Origin: Rhodanobacter sp. A1T4
GTDB taxonomy: Bacteria; Pseudomonadota; Gammaproteobacteria; Xanthomonadales; Rhodanobacteraceae
Length of the DNA stretch: 64,000 nt
Direction of reading: 5' to 3'
Assembly (NCBI RefSeq): GCF_014207185.1
Contig: NZ_JACHCP010000004.1
Span: 1 to 64,000, forward strand
The notes beneath the pieces were generated by a model, which saw nothing but the letters and a program-made list of their open reading frames with translations, did no database searches and was not told where the DNA came from. A program made the translations under genes and the position numbers. Shown piece by piece: positions 10,058 to 19,884 of this stretch (position 1 is its first letter; each line of letters starts with the position of its first letter).

Positions 10058-10621
10058 TCAGGCGGTGCACTGGATGCGGATCGCCAGGGCGACAGCATCG
10101 CCATGAAGCGTCACCCGGCCATTTGGGATGCAGGGGAGCCACGCATCACCGGCCTGCAGCACGCCGTCGGATGTATCGATGTCACCGCGTGCAGCGTAGA
10201 CAAGCACGATATCGGGATCGAGTCGGTGGGTGCCCGATTCGCGTAACGTGACGACTTCGCCGCGCGCTTTTGCCCGTCGTACCATCAGGTTGAAATCACG
10301 CGTCGGGCCATCGGCGAGTTCCACGGCGACCTTGGCTTCACCGGTGAACGCGAACGGCTTGAACGGTGTTTGCAGCGCATGCGTGCGTTTGTCGTCCAGC
10401 GTCATCGTGAAGCCGGCGCCGTCGAGCAATACGATATGACGATCAAGCCCGGGAAACGACGAGAACGGCGCGGCACTGTTCACCTCGGCCACGCTGACCC
10501 GCCATAGAAAAGTATCGGCATTGGATCCGGACGGCTGGACGGCTATTTCACGCGTGATGCCCATGCCGTTTTTCCATGGTACGGACGGGCAGTCGCCGAC
10601 GCGGATGATCGAGGAACTCAT
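10058..10621 (-). CDS. HutD/Ves family protein
   Basis: 187 residues with a bicupin-like HutD/Ves pattern: PWKNGMGITREIAV near the N-terminus, WRVSVAEVNSAAPFSSFPGLDRHIVLLDG in the middle and DFNLMVRR later. HutD accompanies histidine-utilisation genes in pseudomonads; Ves is its E. coli relative. No hut genes are nearby, so the stand-alone Ves type is more likely. Its role is not well defined. It lies 10 bases after dinG and reads in the same direction, so it is probably the distal gene of a dinG-hutD transcript. Confidence 0.85.
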   Translation of the reverse strand: MSSSIIRVGDCPSVPWKNGMGITREIAVQPSGSNADTFLWRVSVAEVNSAAPFSSFPGLDRHIVLLDGAGFTMTLDDKRTHALQTPFKPFAFTGEAKVAVELADGPTRDFNLMVRRAKARGEVVTLRESGTHRLDPDIVLVYAARGDIDTSDGVLQAGDAWLPCIPNGRVTLHGDAVALAIRIQCTA

Positions 10622-10631
10622 ATCGATAGCC

Positions 10632-12737
10632 TCACGTGGTCCGCTCGATCACACGCTGGAACGGCGGCAACGCCCGCAGCATGCCGGCGCCATAGCGCTT
10701 CAGCACCACGCGACGATCCAGCAACACGATGCGACCGTGATCGGTTTCATTGCGGATCAGGCGGCCGCAGTATTGGGTGAGCAGACGTGTCGCTTCGGGC
10801 ACGCTGACTTCGAGGAAAGGGTTGCGACCGCGTGATTCCAGCCATTCGGCGTAAGTGGCACCGACCGGATCGGTAGGCACGGCAAATGGCAGCTGGGTGA
10901 TCACCACCGTCTCGCACAGCTTGCCGGGCAGGTCCAGACCCTCGCCGAACGAGGCCAGACCGAACAGCGTGCTGCCTTTTCCGGCCTCGATATCGGCGCA
11001 GTGTTCGGCGACCAGTTGCGATTTTCCCAGCGAACCCTGTGCACGCACCTTGCGCACGTGGGCGATCGGCAGCTTCTGCAGTACGCGGTCGAGTTTGGCG
11101 CGCGAGGTGAACAGCACGAGGTTACCGGCATCCCAGTCGAGGTTGTTGGCCAGCCACTCGCTGATTTCCTCGGCGTGCGCCTCGCGGGCTTCGGGCAGGG
11201 TGCGCATCGCCGGAATTTCCAGCCGCGCCTGGCTGGCCAGGTCGAACGGCGAGGGCAGGCTCAGGCAGACCGCGTCGTCGGGCAAGCCAACCGAATCGGC
11301 AAAGCCGCGGAAATTGCCGCCGGCGCTGAGCGTGGCGGAGGTCATGACCACGCCGCTGGCGTTACCCCACAGTACGTTGCCCAGCATGCCGCCGGCCGAG
11401 ACGGCGGAGGCATGGCAGACCAGTTGCTGGTCGCCGGTGAGCGTGACCCAGCGTGCCATCGGCGGGGTATCGTCGACATCGCTGGCTGCCCAGGCGCGCC
11501 AGCAGCGGGCCTGTTTTTCCAACCGCTCGAGCGCGATGCCGAGTTCGCGTGACAGTGCCTCCTGCGTGGGGCCGCCATCGGTCATCTCGACCACGGCACG
11601 ACGCACCGCGTTCAACCAGCGCTGGATCTCGCCGGTGTAGACGCTGAGCACGCCCGCATGTTCCACCCAGGGTTCCGGCAGCTGACCGAGCGATCCGCGG
11701 TACATCGGCTCGGCTTCGGCCGGATCGGGCAGCCAGCCGAGGCGGATTTCACGTTCGAGTTCTTCCAGCGTATGGCTGAGTTCCTGCAGCTTCTCGTCGC
11801 CTTTGTCGAGGCTGAGCTTGCCGATCGACTCCTTGTCGGTGAGCGAGTACGCCGCATGCACCTGCCGGCCGAGTCGGCTCAGCTGGCGCGCGCTGAGGTT
11901 CATGTAGACCTCGGCGGTGCCGCGGTCGATCGCCTTGGCCGGTACGTGGTGGCCTTCGTCAAAGATATACAGCGTTTCGTCCGGCCGGGGCAGGATGATG
12001 CCGCCCCAGCCTTCGTCCTCGCCCGGCATGGTGAGGTCGGCCAGCACGAGATCCTGGTTGGCGACGATGATCTCAGCGTCGTCTACCGCGCGGCGTGCGG
12101 CAAAAAATGGGCAAACCATGAAATGCACGCACTTGCGGCTGGTGCAGCCACCGGCGCTGGTGGTCACCATTGGGCGCAGCAGGTCGCTTACCGGCTCGGG
12201 CGCTGCGTCCATGTCGCCATCCCATTCGCGACGGTCGAATGCGGCGCTGAGCTTGACCAGCGCCTGCTTGTCGCGCAGCGCAGGCGGCTTGACCCAGATC
12301 GCCAGGTCGGCATCCATGCCGGCCAGGCCCATCTGGGCGGAATCGTTGAGGCTGTTGGCGGCCATCGCCAGGTTGCGAGGGCAGAGATAGCGGCCGCGGC
12401 CCTTGGCCAGTGCGACCTTGGCCTCGATGCCGTTGAGGCGCAGATACAGCGGAATATCCCGTTGCACTAGTTGTTCCTGCAGGGCCACCGTGGCGGTAGC
12501 GATCAGCAGCCGTTTTTTCTGGAAGCGCGCCACTTCCACGCCGGCGATCAGGTAAGCCATCGATTTGCCGGTACCGGTCGGCGCCTCGATCACCGCCACG
12601 CCGCCGTGTCGGCCCAGGGCCTTGGCTACCTCGGCAATCATCTTTCCCTGCGACGAACGTGCGCGAAAGCCCGGCAGACCATCCTTCAATCGTGCATAGG
12701 AAGCGCGGATGGCATCTTTCGTGCTGTCAGCGAGCAT
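10632..12737 (-). CDS. dinG: ATP-dependent DNA helicase DinG (XPD-like, Fe-S)
   Basis: About 701 residues from MLADSTKDAI. A superfamily 2 helicase of the XPD/DinG group: Walker A EAPTGTGKS (about residues 51-59), four Fe-S cluster cysteines (about 119, 198, 203 and 209, in RYLCP and GGCTSRKCVHFMVC), and the DEAH-type box as DEGHH near residue 260. Motif VI appears near the C-terminus as QYCGRLIRNETDHG. DinG unwinds 5'-3', resolves R-loops and D-loops and is part of the SOS regulon in E. coli; no clear LexA box was seen upstream. The frame extends to 12821, but the extra 28 residues are not family-like. Confidence 0.93.
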   Translation of the reverse strand: MLADSTKDAIRASYARLKDGLPGFRARSSQGKMIAEVAKALGRHGGVAVIEAPTGTGKSMAYLIAGVEVARFQKKRLLIATATVALQEQLVQRDIPLYLRLNGIEAKVALAKGRGRYLCPRNLAMAANSLNDSAQMGLAGMDADLAIWVKPPALRDKQALVKLSAAFDRREWDGDMDAAPEPVSDLLRPMVTTSAGGCTSRKCVHFMVCPFFAARRAVDDAEIIVANQDLVLADLTMPGEDEGWGGIILPRPDETLYIFDEGHHVPAKAIDRGTAEVYMNLSARQLSRLGRQVHAAYSLTDKESIGKLSLDKGDEKLQELSHTLEELEREIRLGWLPDPAEAEPMYRGSLGQLPEPWVEHAGVLSVYTGEIQRWLNAVRRAVVEMTDGGPTQEALSRELGIALERLEKQARCWRAWAASDVDDTPPMARWVTLTGDQQLVCHASAVSAGGMLGNVLWGNASGVVMTSATLSAGGNFRGFADSVGLPDDAVCLSLPSPFDLASQARLEIPAMRTLPEAREAHAEEISEWLANNLDWDAGNLVLFTSRAKLDRVLQKLPIAHVRKVRAQGSLGKSQLVAEHCADIEAGKGSTLFGLASFGEGLDLPGKLCETVVITQLPFAVPTDPVGATYAEWLESRGRNPFLEVSVPEATRLLTQYCGRLIRNETDHGRIVLLDRRVVLKRYGAGMLRALPPFQRVIERTT

Positions 12738-13030
12738 GGGGAGTCGGTAAGCCTGTGACGCGGGTGAGGCGTGCGAATGGTAGTGATACGGGGAAACAAG
12801 CCAGCGATGTCGATGGGCCAACGCGGCGCTGTGAGCGCCCTATCGCGTGCCCGGGCCACACAAGAGACTTCGTGTGTGGCGCAATCCGACAGTTTATCGG
12901 TATTGCCAGCTAAGCCCTATATGGGTGAGCTGGCGACCGCGCCATGGCCGACTTTATCGTTTACTTCGAAAGGGTATGCTAACCAGATGGTGAGTGTTGG
13001 CAGCCAGCGCGGGCTTGGGGGAGTCCATCA

Positions 13031-15976
13031 ATGAATGATGTGGACGCAAAGCCGGCCAGCGATTCCATGCATCTGATCTGGCTGACCCGGCTGATCGCGG
13101 CCAATACGCCCGAAGAAGTGGCCAAGGTGATCGTAGGCGTCGTTCTGGATCGCCCGAGCTGCAAGGCCGCCTCGGTACTGTGGTCGCTTGACGAGCCGGG
13201 AAAGCATCGCAGCATTCCGCTCGCGGCTATCGACGCCGATGACTGGACGTGGCTTTACGCCGTGGCCACGTCCGGCACACCCCAGTGGAGCCGACAAGGC
13301 GATCGCGTCGCCTTGTGTCTGTGCGAGAAGCCCGAGCCGGCATTGCTGGTGGTGACGGTGCATCCGGGTCACGAAAGATCCAGCGTTCCCGATGACCTGA
13401 AAGCTCCGATCGTGCTCGCCGGTCAGTACTTGCGGCGGGCGCTGGAGTGGTCGGAGCTGCAATATTCGCATCAGCAACTGGAGCGTTCCGAAACGCTGCA
13501 GCGCGCGTTGTTTGCGATCTCCGATCTGGCCGGCTCCGATCGCGACATGCCCGACATGCTGCGCGGCATCCATGCCATTGTCAGCACGCTGATGTATGCG
13601 GAAAATTTCTACATCGTGCAGCTTTACCGCGAGCGCAACACGATCCGATTTTTGTACTTCGTCGATGTCGAAGATCCGGTATCTCCGGGTGACGGTCAAG
13701 ACATGCCACTACAGGAGATTGAACACTCGTTGACCTGGTACGTCATCAATGATGGCAAGGCGCGCATGGGTACCGCTGAGCAACTGCTCGCGCAGGTTTC
13801 CGGTCCGGTGATTCAGATCGGTCCGGATAGCCACGACTGGCTGGGCGTGCCGATGTTGCGTGATGGTCAACCCGGCGGTGCACTGGTGGTGCAGAGCTAC
13901 CAGCCAGGCATCAGTTTCACGCGGGAAGATCTGAATCTGCTGGAGTTCGTCGGCAGTCATATCCTTACCGCCCTGGAGCGCAAGCAGACTAAGGAAGATC
14001 TGGAGCGCCGCGTGCAGCTACGCACACTGCAGCTGGCCGACGCCAACCGCGTACTGCAGCTGGAAGTGCTGGAGCGGCAGCGTGCCGAACATTTGCAGAC
14101 GGCATTGTTCCGTATCGCGCAACTGGCCACGGCCGACATCGATCAGGATGAGTTTTACCGACGCGTACATTCAGTGGTCGGCGAGTTGCTGAATGCGGAA
14201 AATTTCTTTATTGGGCTGCTCTCGGACGATCGTCTGAAACTCACGTTTCCCTATATGGTCGATGCCTTCAAACTGCCACCGACCAGTCGTGCGCTGGGTC
14301 GGGGCCTCAGCGAATATGTGCTGCATAGTGGTATTGCGTTGCGTGCCGACAACGCAGACATCGAGCAGATGGAAGTGCTGGGTGAAATCGCGCCAGGGCG
14401 TACCGGTTCGCCGGCACTGTGCTGGCTGGGCGTGCCATTGATTGTCGGTGACGAGGTGATCGGTCTGGTCACCGTGCAAAGTTACCTCGAGGAATCCGCC
14501 TACGGCCAGGCGGATCAGGAATTGCTCACCTTCGTTGCCACGCAGATCGCCAACAGCCTCACACGTCGTCGCTCGGCCGAATCGCTGCGCCGTGCTTACG
14601 AGCAGCTCGAACATCGTGTTGAAGAGCGCACCCAGGCGCTACGCAAGGAGATCATCGAGCGCGAGCGCATCCAGGATCAGCTCAAGCATCAGGTGATGCA
14701 CGACTCGCTCACCGGATTGCCCAACCGCGGCTATCTGCGTGATCGCATCGATCGCGTACTCAACATCATCAGGCACGATCCGCAACGCCGCCTTGCACTG
14801 CTGTATCTCGACGTCGACCGCTTCAAGATCATCAACGACAGCCTCGGCCATCTGGCCGGTGACGAGGTGCTGAAAGAAGTATCGGCGCGGCTGGCCAGCT
14901 GCGTGCGCCCTCCCGATCTGGTGGCGCGCCTGGCGGGCGACGAGTTTGCGATCCTGCTGGAGAACGTCGAGGACGTGTCGGTAGCGACGGCGGTGGCGCA
15001 ACGCGTACTCGATGCACTCGGCGCGCCGATGCCGATTGCCGGCAAGGAGTTGCAGCCGACGGCCAGCGTGGGCATTGCCATTGGCGACGCTCACTACCAC
15101 GACGCCGACGAGGTACTGCGGGACGCCGATATCGCGCTGTATCGCGCCAAGGATCTGGGCCGCAAGCGCTTCGAACTGTTCGACGAGACATTGGCGAAAA
15201 ACGTGGTCGACGTGCTGGCGATGGAGGTCGATCTTCGCCACGCAATGCAGCACGAACAGTTCGAGCCGTACTTTCAGCCGATCTGCCGGCTCGATGGCGG
15301 TCATGTGGTGGGATACGAGGCACTCATCCGCTGGAATCATCCGCAGCGGGGGTTGCTGCGACCGGCGGATTTTCTCAAGATTGCCGAGGACAGCGGGCTG
15401 ATCGAAGAGATCGACTGGCGCATGTTTGGTCTGAGCTGCGGCCTGCTCGCCAGTCATGGTTCGGACGATACATTCATGACGTTCAACGTGTCTGCGCTGC
15501 ACCTGCGCCGTGGGGATTTCGATACACGTCTGATCCAGTTGCTGGACAAAACCGGCTTGCCACCCTCGCGACTGGTCGCCGAAGTCACCGAAGGTGCGTT
15601 GCTCGATAATCCCGAACTCGTGCGCGGCACGCTCGACCGGCTGCGCAGCATCGGCGTGGGTGCGGCGCTGGATGATTTCGGCACGGGCTACTCATCGCTC
15701 AGTTATCTGCATTCACTGCCACTGCGCATACTGAAGATCGATCGCGCGTTTGTGCTGGAGCTGGACAAGGACGGCAACACCAACAGCACCACGGTGGTGG
15801 CGGCGATTCTTGCGCTGGCACGCGCACTCAACATCAAGGTGATCGCCGAAGGCATCGAGACCGAAGCCCAGCGTGACGCGCTGCTGGCGATGGGCTGCGA
15901 GATGGGGCAGGGCTACCTGCTCGGCCGCCCCGCACCGATCCGGCAATGGCTGGAGCCCCACGCGGCGACCAGTTAA
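13031..15976 (+). CDS. GAF-GAF-GAF-GGDEF-EAL cyclic-di-GMP signalling protein
   Basis: 981 residues, no membrane segments, so probably a cytosolic sensor. An N-terminal degenerate GAF-like region (to about 145), a second GAF (about 155-315), a coiled coil, a third GAF (about 355-515), another coiled coil, then GGDEF (from about 555) and EAL (from about 725). The GGDEF signature is AGDEF, a variant often active, and an RPPD inhibitory site sits five residues before it, suggesting product inhibition. The EAL domain looks intact: EAL at about 763-765, FNVSA, DDFGTGYSS, KIDRAF and AEGIE. It may therefore both make and break c-di-GMP. GGGGAG just upstream of ATG 13031 supports the start. It is monocistronic. 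Confidence 0.93.
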   Translation: MNDVDAKPASDSMHLIWLTRLIAANTPEEVAKVIVGVVLDRPSCKAASVLWSLDEPGKHRSIPLAAIDADDWTWLYAVATSGTPQWSRQGDRVALCLCEKPEPALLVVTVHPGHERSSVPDDLKAPIVLAGQYLRRALEWSELQYSHQQLERSETLQRALFAISDLAGSDRDMPDMLRGIHAIVSTLMYAENFYIVQLYRERNTIRFLYFVDVEDPVSPGDGQDMPLQEIEHSLTWYVINDGKARMGTAEQLLAQVSGPVIQIGPDSHDWLGVPMLRDGQPGGALVVQSYQPGISFTREDLNLLEFVGSHILTALERKQTKEDLERRVQLRTLQLADANRVLQLEVLERQRAEHLQTALFRIAQLATADIDQDEFYRRVHSVVGELLNAENFFIGLLSDDRLKLTFPYMVDAFKLPPTSRALGRGLSEYVLHSGIALRADNADIEQMEVLGEIAPGRTGSPALCWLGVPLIVGDEVIGLVTVQSYLEESAYGQADQELLTFVATQIANSLTRRRSAESLRRAYEQLEHRVEERTQALRKEIIERERIQDQLKHQVMHDSLTGLPNRGYLRDRIDRVLNIIRHDPQRRLALLYLDVDRFKIINDSLGHLAGDEVLKEVSARLASCVRPPDLVARLAGDEFAILLENVEDVSVATAVAQRVLDALGAPMPIAGKELQPTASVGIAIGDAHYHDADEVLRDADIALYRAKDLGRKRFELFDETLAKNVVDVLAMEVDLRHAMQHEQFEPYFQPICRLDGGHVVGYEALIRWNHPQRGLLRPADFLKIAEDSGLIEEIDWRMFGLSCGLLASHGSDDTFMTFNVSALHLRRGDFDTRLIQLLDKTGLPPSRLVAEVTEGALLDNPELVRGTLDRLRSIGVGAALDDFGTGYSSLSYLHSLPLRILKIDRAFVLELDKDGNTNSTTVVAAILALARALNIKVIAEGIETEAQRDALLAMGCEMGQGYLLGRPAPIRQWLEPHAATS

Positions 15977-16010
15977 ACCCAGGTCGCTGTGTATCAAACG
16001 AGCGAAAAGC

Positions 16011-16703
16011 TCAGGCCGGATTGGCGATCTGCCGCAGCGCCTGTTCGAACGCCTCCGGCGGCTGACCACCTGAAATCAGATGGCGGTCGTTGATGATGGT
16101 GGCTGGCACCGACTGGATGCCGTGCTGCAGATAAAACTGTTCCTGCGCGCGCACGTCGTCGGCGTAGGTATCGCCAGTCAGAATGCGCTCTGCCTCTGCG
16201 GCATCGAGGCTTACTTCTTCGGCCAGCCGCAGCAGCACGGCATGATCGCTCACGTCGTTGCCGTCGGTGAAATACGCGCGTAGCAGCACCTGCTTCAGCG
16301 GCACATGCTTGCGCTCGAGTTCGGCCCAATGCAGCAGGCGATGTGCATCAAAGGTGTTGTAAACGCGACTGTTGCGGTCCATCCGGAAAGTGACGCCCAG
16401 CGGCTCGCCGCGGGCGCGAATGTTTTCGCGATTCGCATCAATCTGTTCGGCCGTGCTGCCGTACTTGCGCATCAGATGTTCGGTGGAGTTCTCGCCTTCG
16501 CGCGGCATCTGCGGGTTCAGTTCGAACGGCTGGAAATGAATCTCGGCAGCCACCTCACCGCCGAGATTCGCCAGCGCCTGCCGCAGCGAGGCCAGCCCGA
16601 TGGCGCACCAGGGACATGACACATCGGACACGAAATCGATCTTGATCGGAACGGGTTTCACGGGGGCCGGCTTCGGGGCGACGGTATTGGTTTGGTCGAT
16701 CAT
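16011..16703 (-). CDS. DsbA-family oxidoreductase (FrnE-like)
   Basis: 230 residues from MIDQTNT. A thioredoxin-fold domain carries the active site CPWC in SDVSCPWCAIGLASL near residues 30-34. The family features FQPFELNPQMP and the cis-Pro region QSVPATII (near residue 200) are present. This matches cytosolic FrnE/DsbA-like 2-hydroxychromene-isomerase-type oxidoreductases, not periplasmic DsbA, because no signal peptide is seen with this start. The 16-residue extension to 16751 is hydrophobic and could be read as a weak signal, but it lacks family support. It probably reduces or isomerises disulfides under oxidative stress. It converges with the GGDEF-EAL gene. Confidence 0.88.
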   Translation of the reverse strand: MIDQTNTVAPKPAPVKPVPIKIDFVSDVSCPWCAIGLASLRQALANLGGEVAAEIHFQPFELNPQMPREGENSTEHLMRKYGSTAEQIDANRENIRARGEPLGVTFRMDRNSRVYNTFDAHRLLHWAELERKHVPLKQVLLRAYFTDGNDVSDHAVLLRLAEEVSLDAAEAERILTGDTYADDVRAQEQFYLQHGIQSVPATIINDRHLISGGQPPEAFEQALRQIANPA

Positions 16704-16920
16704 TGGAATACCCTGGGTGCATGGCAGCAGGCAATAGCTTGCAGGAAACAAGCATATGCGGTCTCACGCCGCGGCAATCAATTCTCGCCTGTAACGATCA
16801 ATGCTTTCAGCTGGGATGATGTCCTCGGCGAGCATGAGGCAGAGTTACGTATTTGGCCGAATGCCAAGGCTAGACGCACCCAAGCCGGTGATTCATAAAA
16901 CCCGTTGATCTCTGAAAAAA

Positions 16921-16948
16921 AGAAGCCGGCATGGCCGGCTTCTTTTTT
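16921..16948 (-). terminator. Intrinsic terminator of the TonB receptor gene
   Basis: GAAGCCGGC (16922-16930), loop ATG, GCCGGCTTC (16934-16942), flanked by A-runs on the left and T-runs on the right. On the minus strand the A-run at 16915-16921 becomes a U-tract, so it ends the receptor transcript 20 bases after its stop codon. The symmetric design would also stop plus-strand transcription. Confidence 0.9.
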
Positions 16949-16968
16949 CCAGACGGCGGTTTCAGCCC

Positions 16969-19884
16969 TCAGAAAGTGTAGTTCACGCCAACATAGTAGG
17001 CACGGCCGATTGTGTCGTACAGACCGCCCACCTCACTGCTGTTACCGAAGACATTGACCGGCGGATTACGATCGAACACGTTGGTCACGCCGACATAGGC
17101 CTGCAGGCCTATGTCCTTGAAGACATAACCGACCTTCACGTCATTGATGAATGAGGAGGGATAGCGGATCGGCGTGGTTGAAGTCGGGTTCGACTTGTAG
17201 CTCTCGTTGCTCACGCGCAGCATGTGCGAGAAATAGCGTGCGTTCCAATTGAACGTCCAGTCGCTGAGCGTGTATGTCGCGCGTAACGTGGTTTTCCATT
17301 TCGGGAACCCTGCGGTACCGTTGTCCTCGATCGCCGAGCTTGGATCGTCCTGGAACGGATGCTCGGTAAAAGCGATCACCTTGGTGGCATCCAGACCCCA
17401 GCGCATGCGACCTGCACCGAGGTCGTGCGAGTAGTAAGCGCCGATATCGACGCCGGAGGTGCTCAGCGAAGCGATATTCTGGTTCAGGTTCTTGATGAAG
17501 TTGACTTCATGGGTGACCGGGTCGCGGGTGTTGTTCTGGCAGTAGATGTTGTTGATGCCACTTGGCGAGTCTACGCAGCGCAGCACCGTATCGTTGCCGC
17601 TGACGGCGGCAATGGCGTCGGTCAGTTTGATGTTCCAGTAGTCCAGGGTCAGGCCGAAGTCGGGCAGGAATTGCGGAGTGAGCACCAATCCGGCCGTCCA
17701 GGTGCGGCCCAGTTCCGGCTTCAGCGCCGGATTGGAACCGGAAATGCCGCGGATGGTTCCACCCGGTACCGACTGGAAGTCAGCTGGCACGCCCAACGCT
17801 GTGCAATTGGCGGCGCGTACCTTGGGATCCTTGCCGTTCTTGATCTGGATAGCCGAGCATGGATCGGTAATCGTGAAGAAATTCTCCGATTGGCCACCAA
17901 ACAGTTCACCGATGTTCGGTGCACGCACGGCCGACGACATGGTGCCGCGCAGACGCACATTGCTGTCGATCGCCCAATCCAGACCCCAGCGCCAGGTCTT
18001 GGTGTGGCCGCTCGTGCTGTAGTCGGAGAAACGCGCGGCGGCATCGAAGGTCAGGCTCTTGACCAGGAACTTGTCGGCCAGCAGCGGTGCCGCGAATTCG
18101 ACGAAGCCTTCTTTCACGTCGTAGGCGCCGCCGGAACTGGGGATCGCGTTGAGGAAGGTCTGGCCCGACACGTCCAGCGGATCGGTATCCTGACGGCTGG
18201 TTTCGCGCCGGAACTCGAGGCCGGCAACCAGGCTGGCAGAGCCGGCATCGCCGGGCATCTGGAACAGGTTGTTGTTGGTCACGGTACCGCCGCCGACGAA
18301 CTGGGTCAGTTTCGACGTGGTGGTAGTCGTCGTGTTGTACCACCGTGCGGCGGCCGGATTAATGGCACCGGCACCGAAGATGCTGGTCGGAATACAGCCC
18401 TGGCTTGCGAACGACGAGAGCACATCACCGGTGTTCGGATTGATCGAGCTCGGATCGAGGGTCGAGCGGCAGACGATGTTGCCGGTGGCAGGGTCACGCA
18501 CGGCGTCGATCGACGCATAGAAACGGTCATTGATACGGTTGTTGAGGTTGAGGCGGGTTTCCTTCATTTCACCGTAGTTGACGTTGCCGTCGTACTCCCA
18601 GTCGCCGGTGATCACGCCATTGGCGCCAAGTACCAGGCGCGAAATGTTGCGCTTGGTGTCTTCGCCACGGCGACCGCCATCAACATCGAAGCGCGCTACG
18701 TTGATGTCGTTGCCATTCATGATCGCGGCGAGGCCGGGCGTTACATAGGCGTTGTCCGGGGTGATGACATAAGCACTGCCACCACTGCCGAAAGCCGGCT
18801 GGCCGAACTTCTTGACGTCGATGTGGGTGTAGCTGCCCTCGGCATACAGGCGTTGCTCGGGCGTGATATCGAAGCTGCCCACGGCATTGACCGAGGTGCG
18901 GCCATAGCGTGGCTGCAACTGCGCTACCTGGTTGACATCCAGACGGTCGCAATCCTGGCATGAACCGGCATTGTCGGTGAGGCCGCCGAAACGCTGATGG
19001 CGCACGCTGCCGTCCGGGTCGAATACGTAGCGATTGGCAAGATTGGTCTGCGATTTGCCAGTGAAGAAGGTGCCGCCGTCGGTGATCGTGTACTGTCCGG
19101 CATTCGGAAACAATGCCGTATCGGTGGGGCCATTGGGAGTCTTGATCGCGCGATAGGACTGATGGCCAAAGCGGTCGCGAAATTCCAGTGAATCCTGGTC
19201 GCTATGCTCCACCGATACAGCGATGTTGCCGCTATCCTGCGCGAAGTTCATGCCGCCGGTCAGAGAGATCAGCCTCTTGTCGAAGCCGCCATGTTCGGAA
19301 GTACCGTACTGGACATGCAGGTTTGCACCCTTGTAGTTCTTCTTCAGGATGAAGTTGACCACGCCGGTGACCGCGTCGGCCCCGTACACGGCGGATGCAC
19401 CACCGGTGATCACTTCGACACGCTCGATCCAGTCGACCGGAATGACGTTCACGTCGACTGCGGTATCGCCAGCAGAAGACCCCACGTAACGGCGACCGTT
19501 GACCAGCACTAGGGTGCGGCTGGTGCCGAGGTTGCGCAGATCCTGGCTCTGCACGCCGACGGTACCGATATAGCGGCCGGAATTGCCCATGGTGAAGGTG
19601 CTCGCCAGCTGCGGCATCGTCGTCAGCAAATCGCCGATATTGACGGCACCCGTGGCCTTGATATCGGCTGTGGTCAGTACGGTGATCGGTGTCGGCGAAA
19701 TCACGTTCGGGTTTGAAATGCGGCTGCCCGTCACCGTGACAACTTCCAATTGGGTCGTCTGTTTCTTGGCCAGCTGATTCGAATCAGGAATATCTTGCGA
19801 TATTGCCGGGGTGATACCCAGCGCTGTCAGGCATGCCAGTGACAGCAAATTACGAACGTTCATATAGCGATGCGTCGCTTTCAT
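16969..19884 (-). CDS. TonB-dependent receptor (first of two)
   Basis: 971 residues. An N-terminal signal peptide (cleavage probably after a PAISQ region near residue 30), a TonB-box-like LEVVTVTGSRI, a plug domain (RNLGTSRTLVLVNGRRYVG, IERVEVITGGASAVYGADAVTGVVNFIL) and a C-terminal 22-strand barrel ending in aromatic Phe (YYVGVNYTF), as expected for BAM-dependent outer-membrane insertion. It has the large-loop style of receptors common in Xanthomonadales and Sphingomonads that import glycans, peptides or siderophores. No CAZyme, peptidase or siderophore gene is adjacent, so the ligand is unknown. It has its own terminator and a long AT-rich upstream region with a palindrome, suggesting individual regulation. 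Start ATG 19884; a second Met at 19863 is possible. Confidence 0.92.
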   Translation of the reverse strand: MKATHRYMNVRNLLSLACLTALGITPAISQDIPDSNQLAKKQTTQLEVVTVTGSRISNPNVISPTPITVLTTADIKATGAVNIGDLLTTMPQLASTFTMGNSGRYIGTVGVQSQDLRNLGTSRTLVLVNGRRYVGSSAGDTAVDVNVIPVDWIERVEVITGGASAVYGADAVTGVVNFILKKNYKGANLHVQYGTSEHGGFDKRLISLTGGMNFAQDSGNIAVSVEHSDQDSLEFRDRFGHQSYRAIKTPNGPTDTALFPNAGQYTITDGGTFFTGKSQTNLANRYVFDPDGSVRHQRFGGLTDNAGSCQDCDRLDVNQVAQLQPRYGRTSVNAVGSFDITPEQRLYAEGSYTHIDVKKFGQPAFGSGGSAYVITPDNAYVTPGLAAIMNGNDINVARFDVDGGRRGEDTKRNISRLVLGANGVITGDWEYDGNVNYGEMKETRLNLNNRINDRFYASIDAVRDPATGNIVCRSTLDPSSINPNTGDVLSSFASQGCIPTSIFGAGAINPAAARWYNTTTTTTSKLTQFVGGGTVTNNNLFQMPGDAGSASLVAGLEFRRETSRQDTDPLDVSGQTFLNAIPSSGGAYDVKEGFVEFAAPLLADKFLVKSLTFDAAARFSDYSTSGHTKTWRWGLDWAIDSNVRLRGTMSSAVRAPNIGELFGGQSENFFTITDPCSAIQIKNGKDPKVRAANCTALGVPADFQSVPGGTIRGISGSNPALKPELGRTWTAGLVLTPQFLPDFGLTLDYWNIKLTDAIAAVSGNDTVLRCVDSPSGINNIYCQNNTRDPVTHEVNFIKNLNQNIASLSTSGVDIGAYYSHDLGAGRMRWGLDATKVIAFTEHPFQDDPSSAIEDNGTAGFPKWKTTLRATYTLSDWTFNWNARYFSHMLRVSNESYKSNPTSTTPIRYPSSFINDVKVGYVFKDIGLQAYVGVTNVFDRNPPVNVFGNSSEVGGLYDTIGRAYYVGVNYTF

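Noticed and set aside
17359..18963. A 534-codon open frame on the plus strand, antisense to the first TonB receptor.
   Set aside because: Composition-driven shadow frame: no recognisable domain, no ribosome site, and fully inside a gene with clear family motifs on the other strand.
16969..19884. The first TonB receptor as part of the sulfotransferase system.
   Set aside because: It lies about 20 kb away, has its own terminator and control region, and no modifying enzyme is adjacent.
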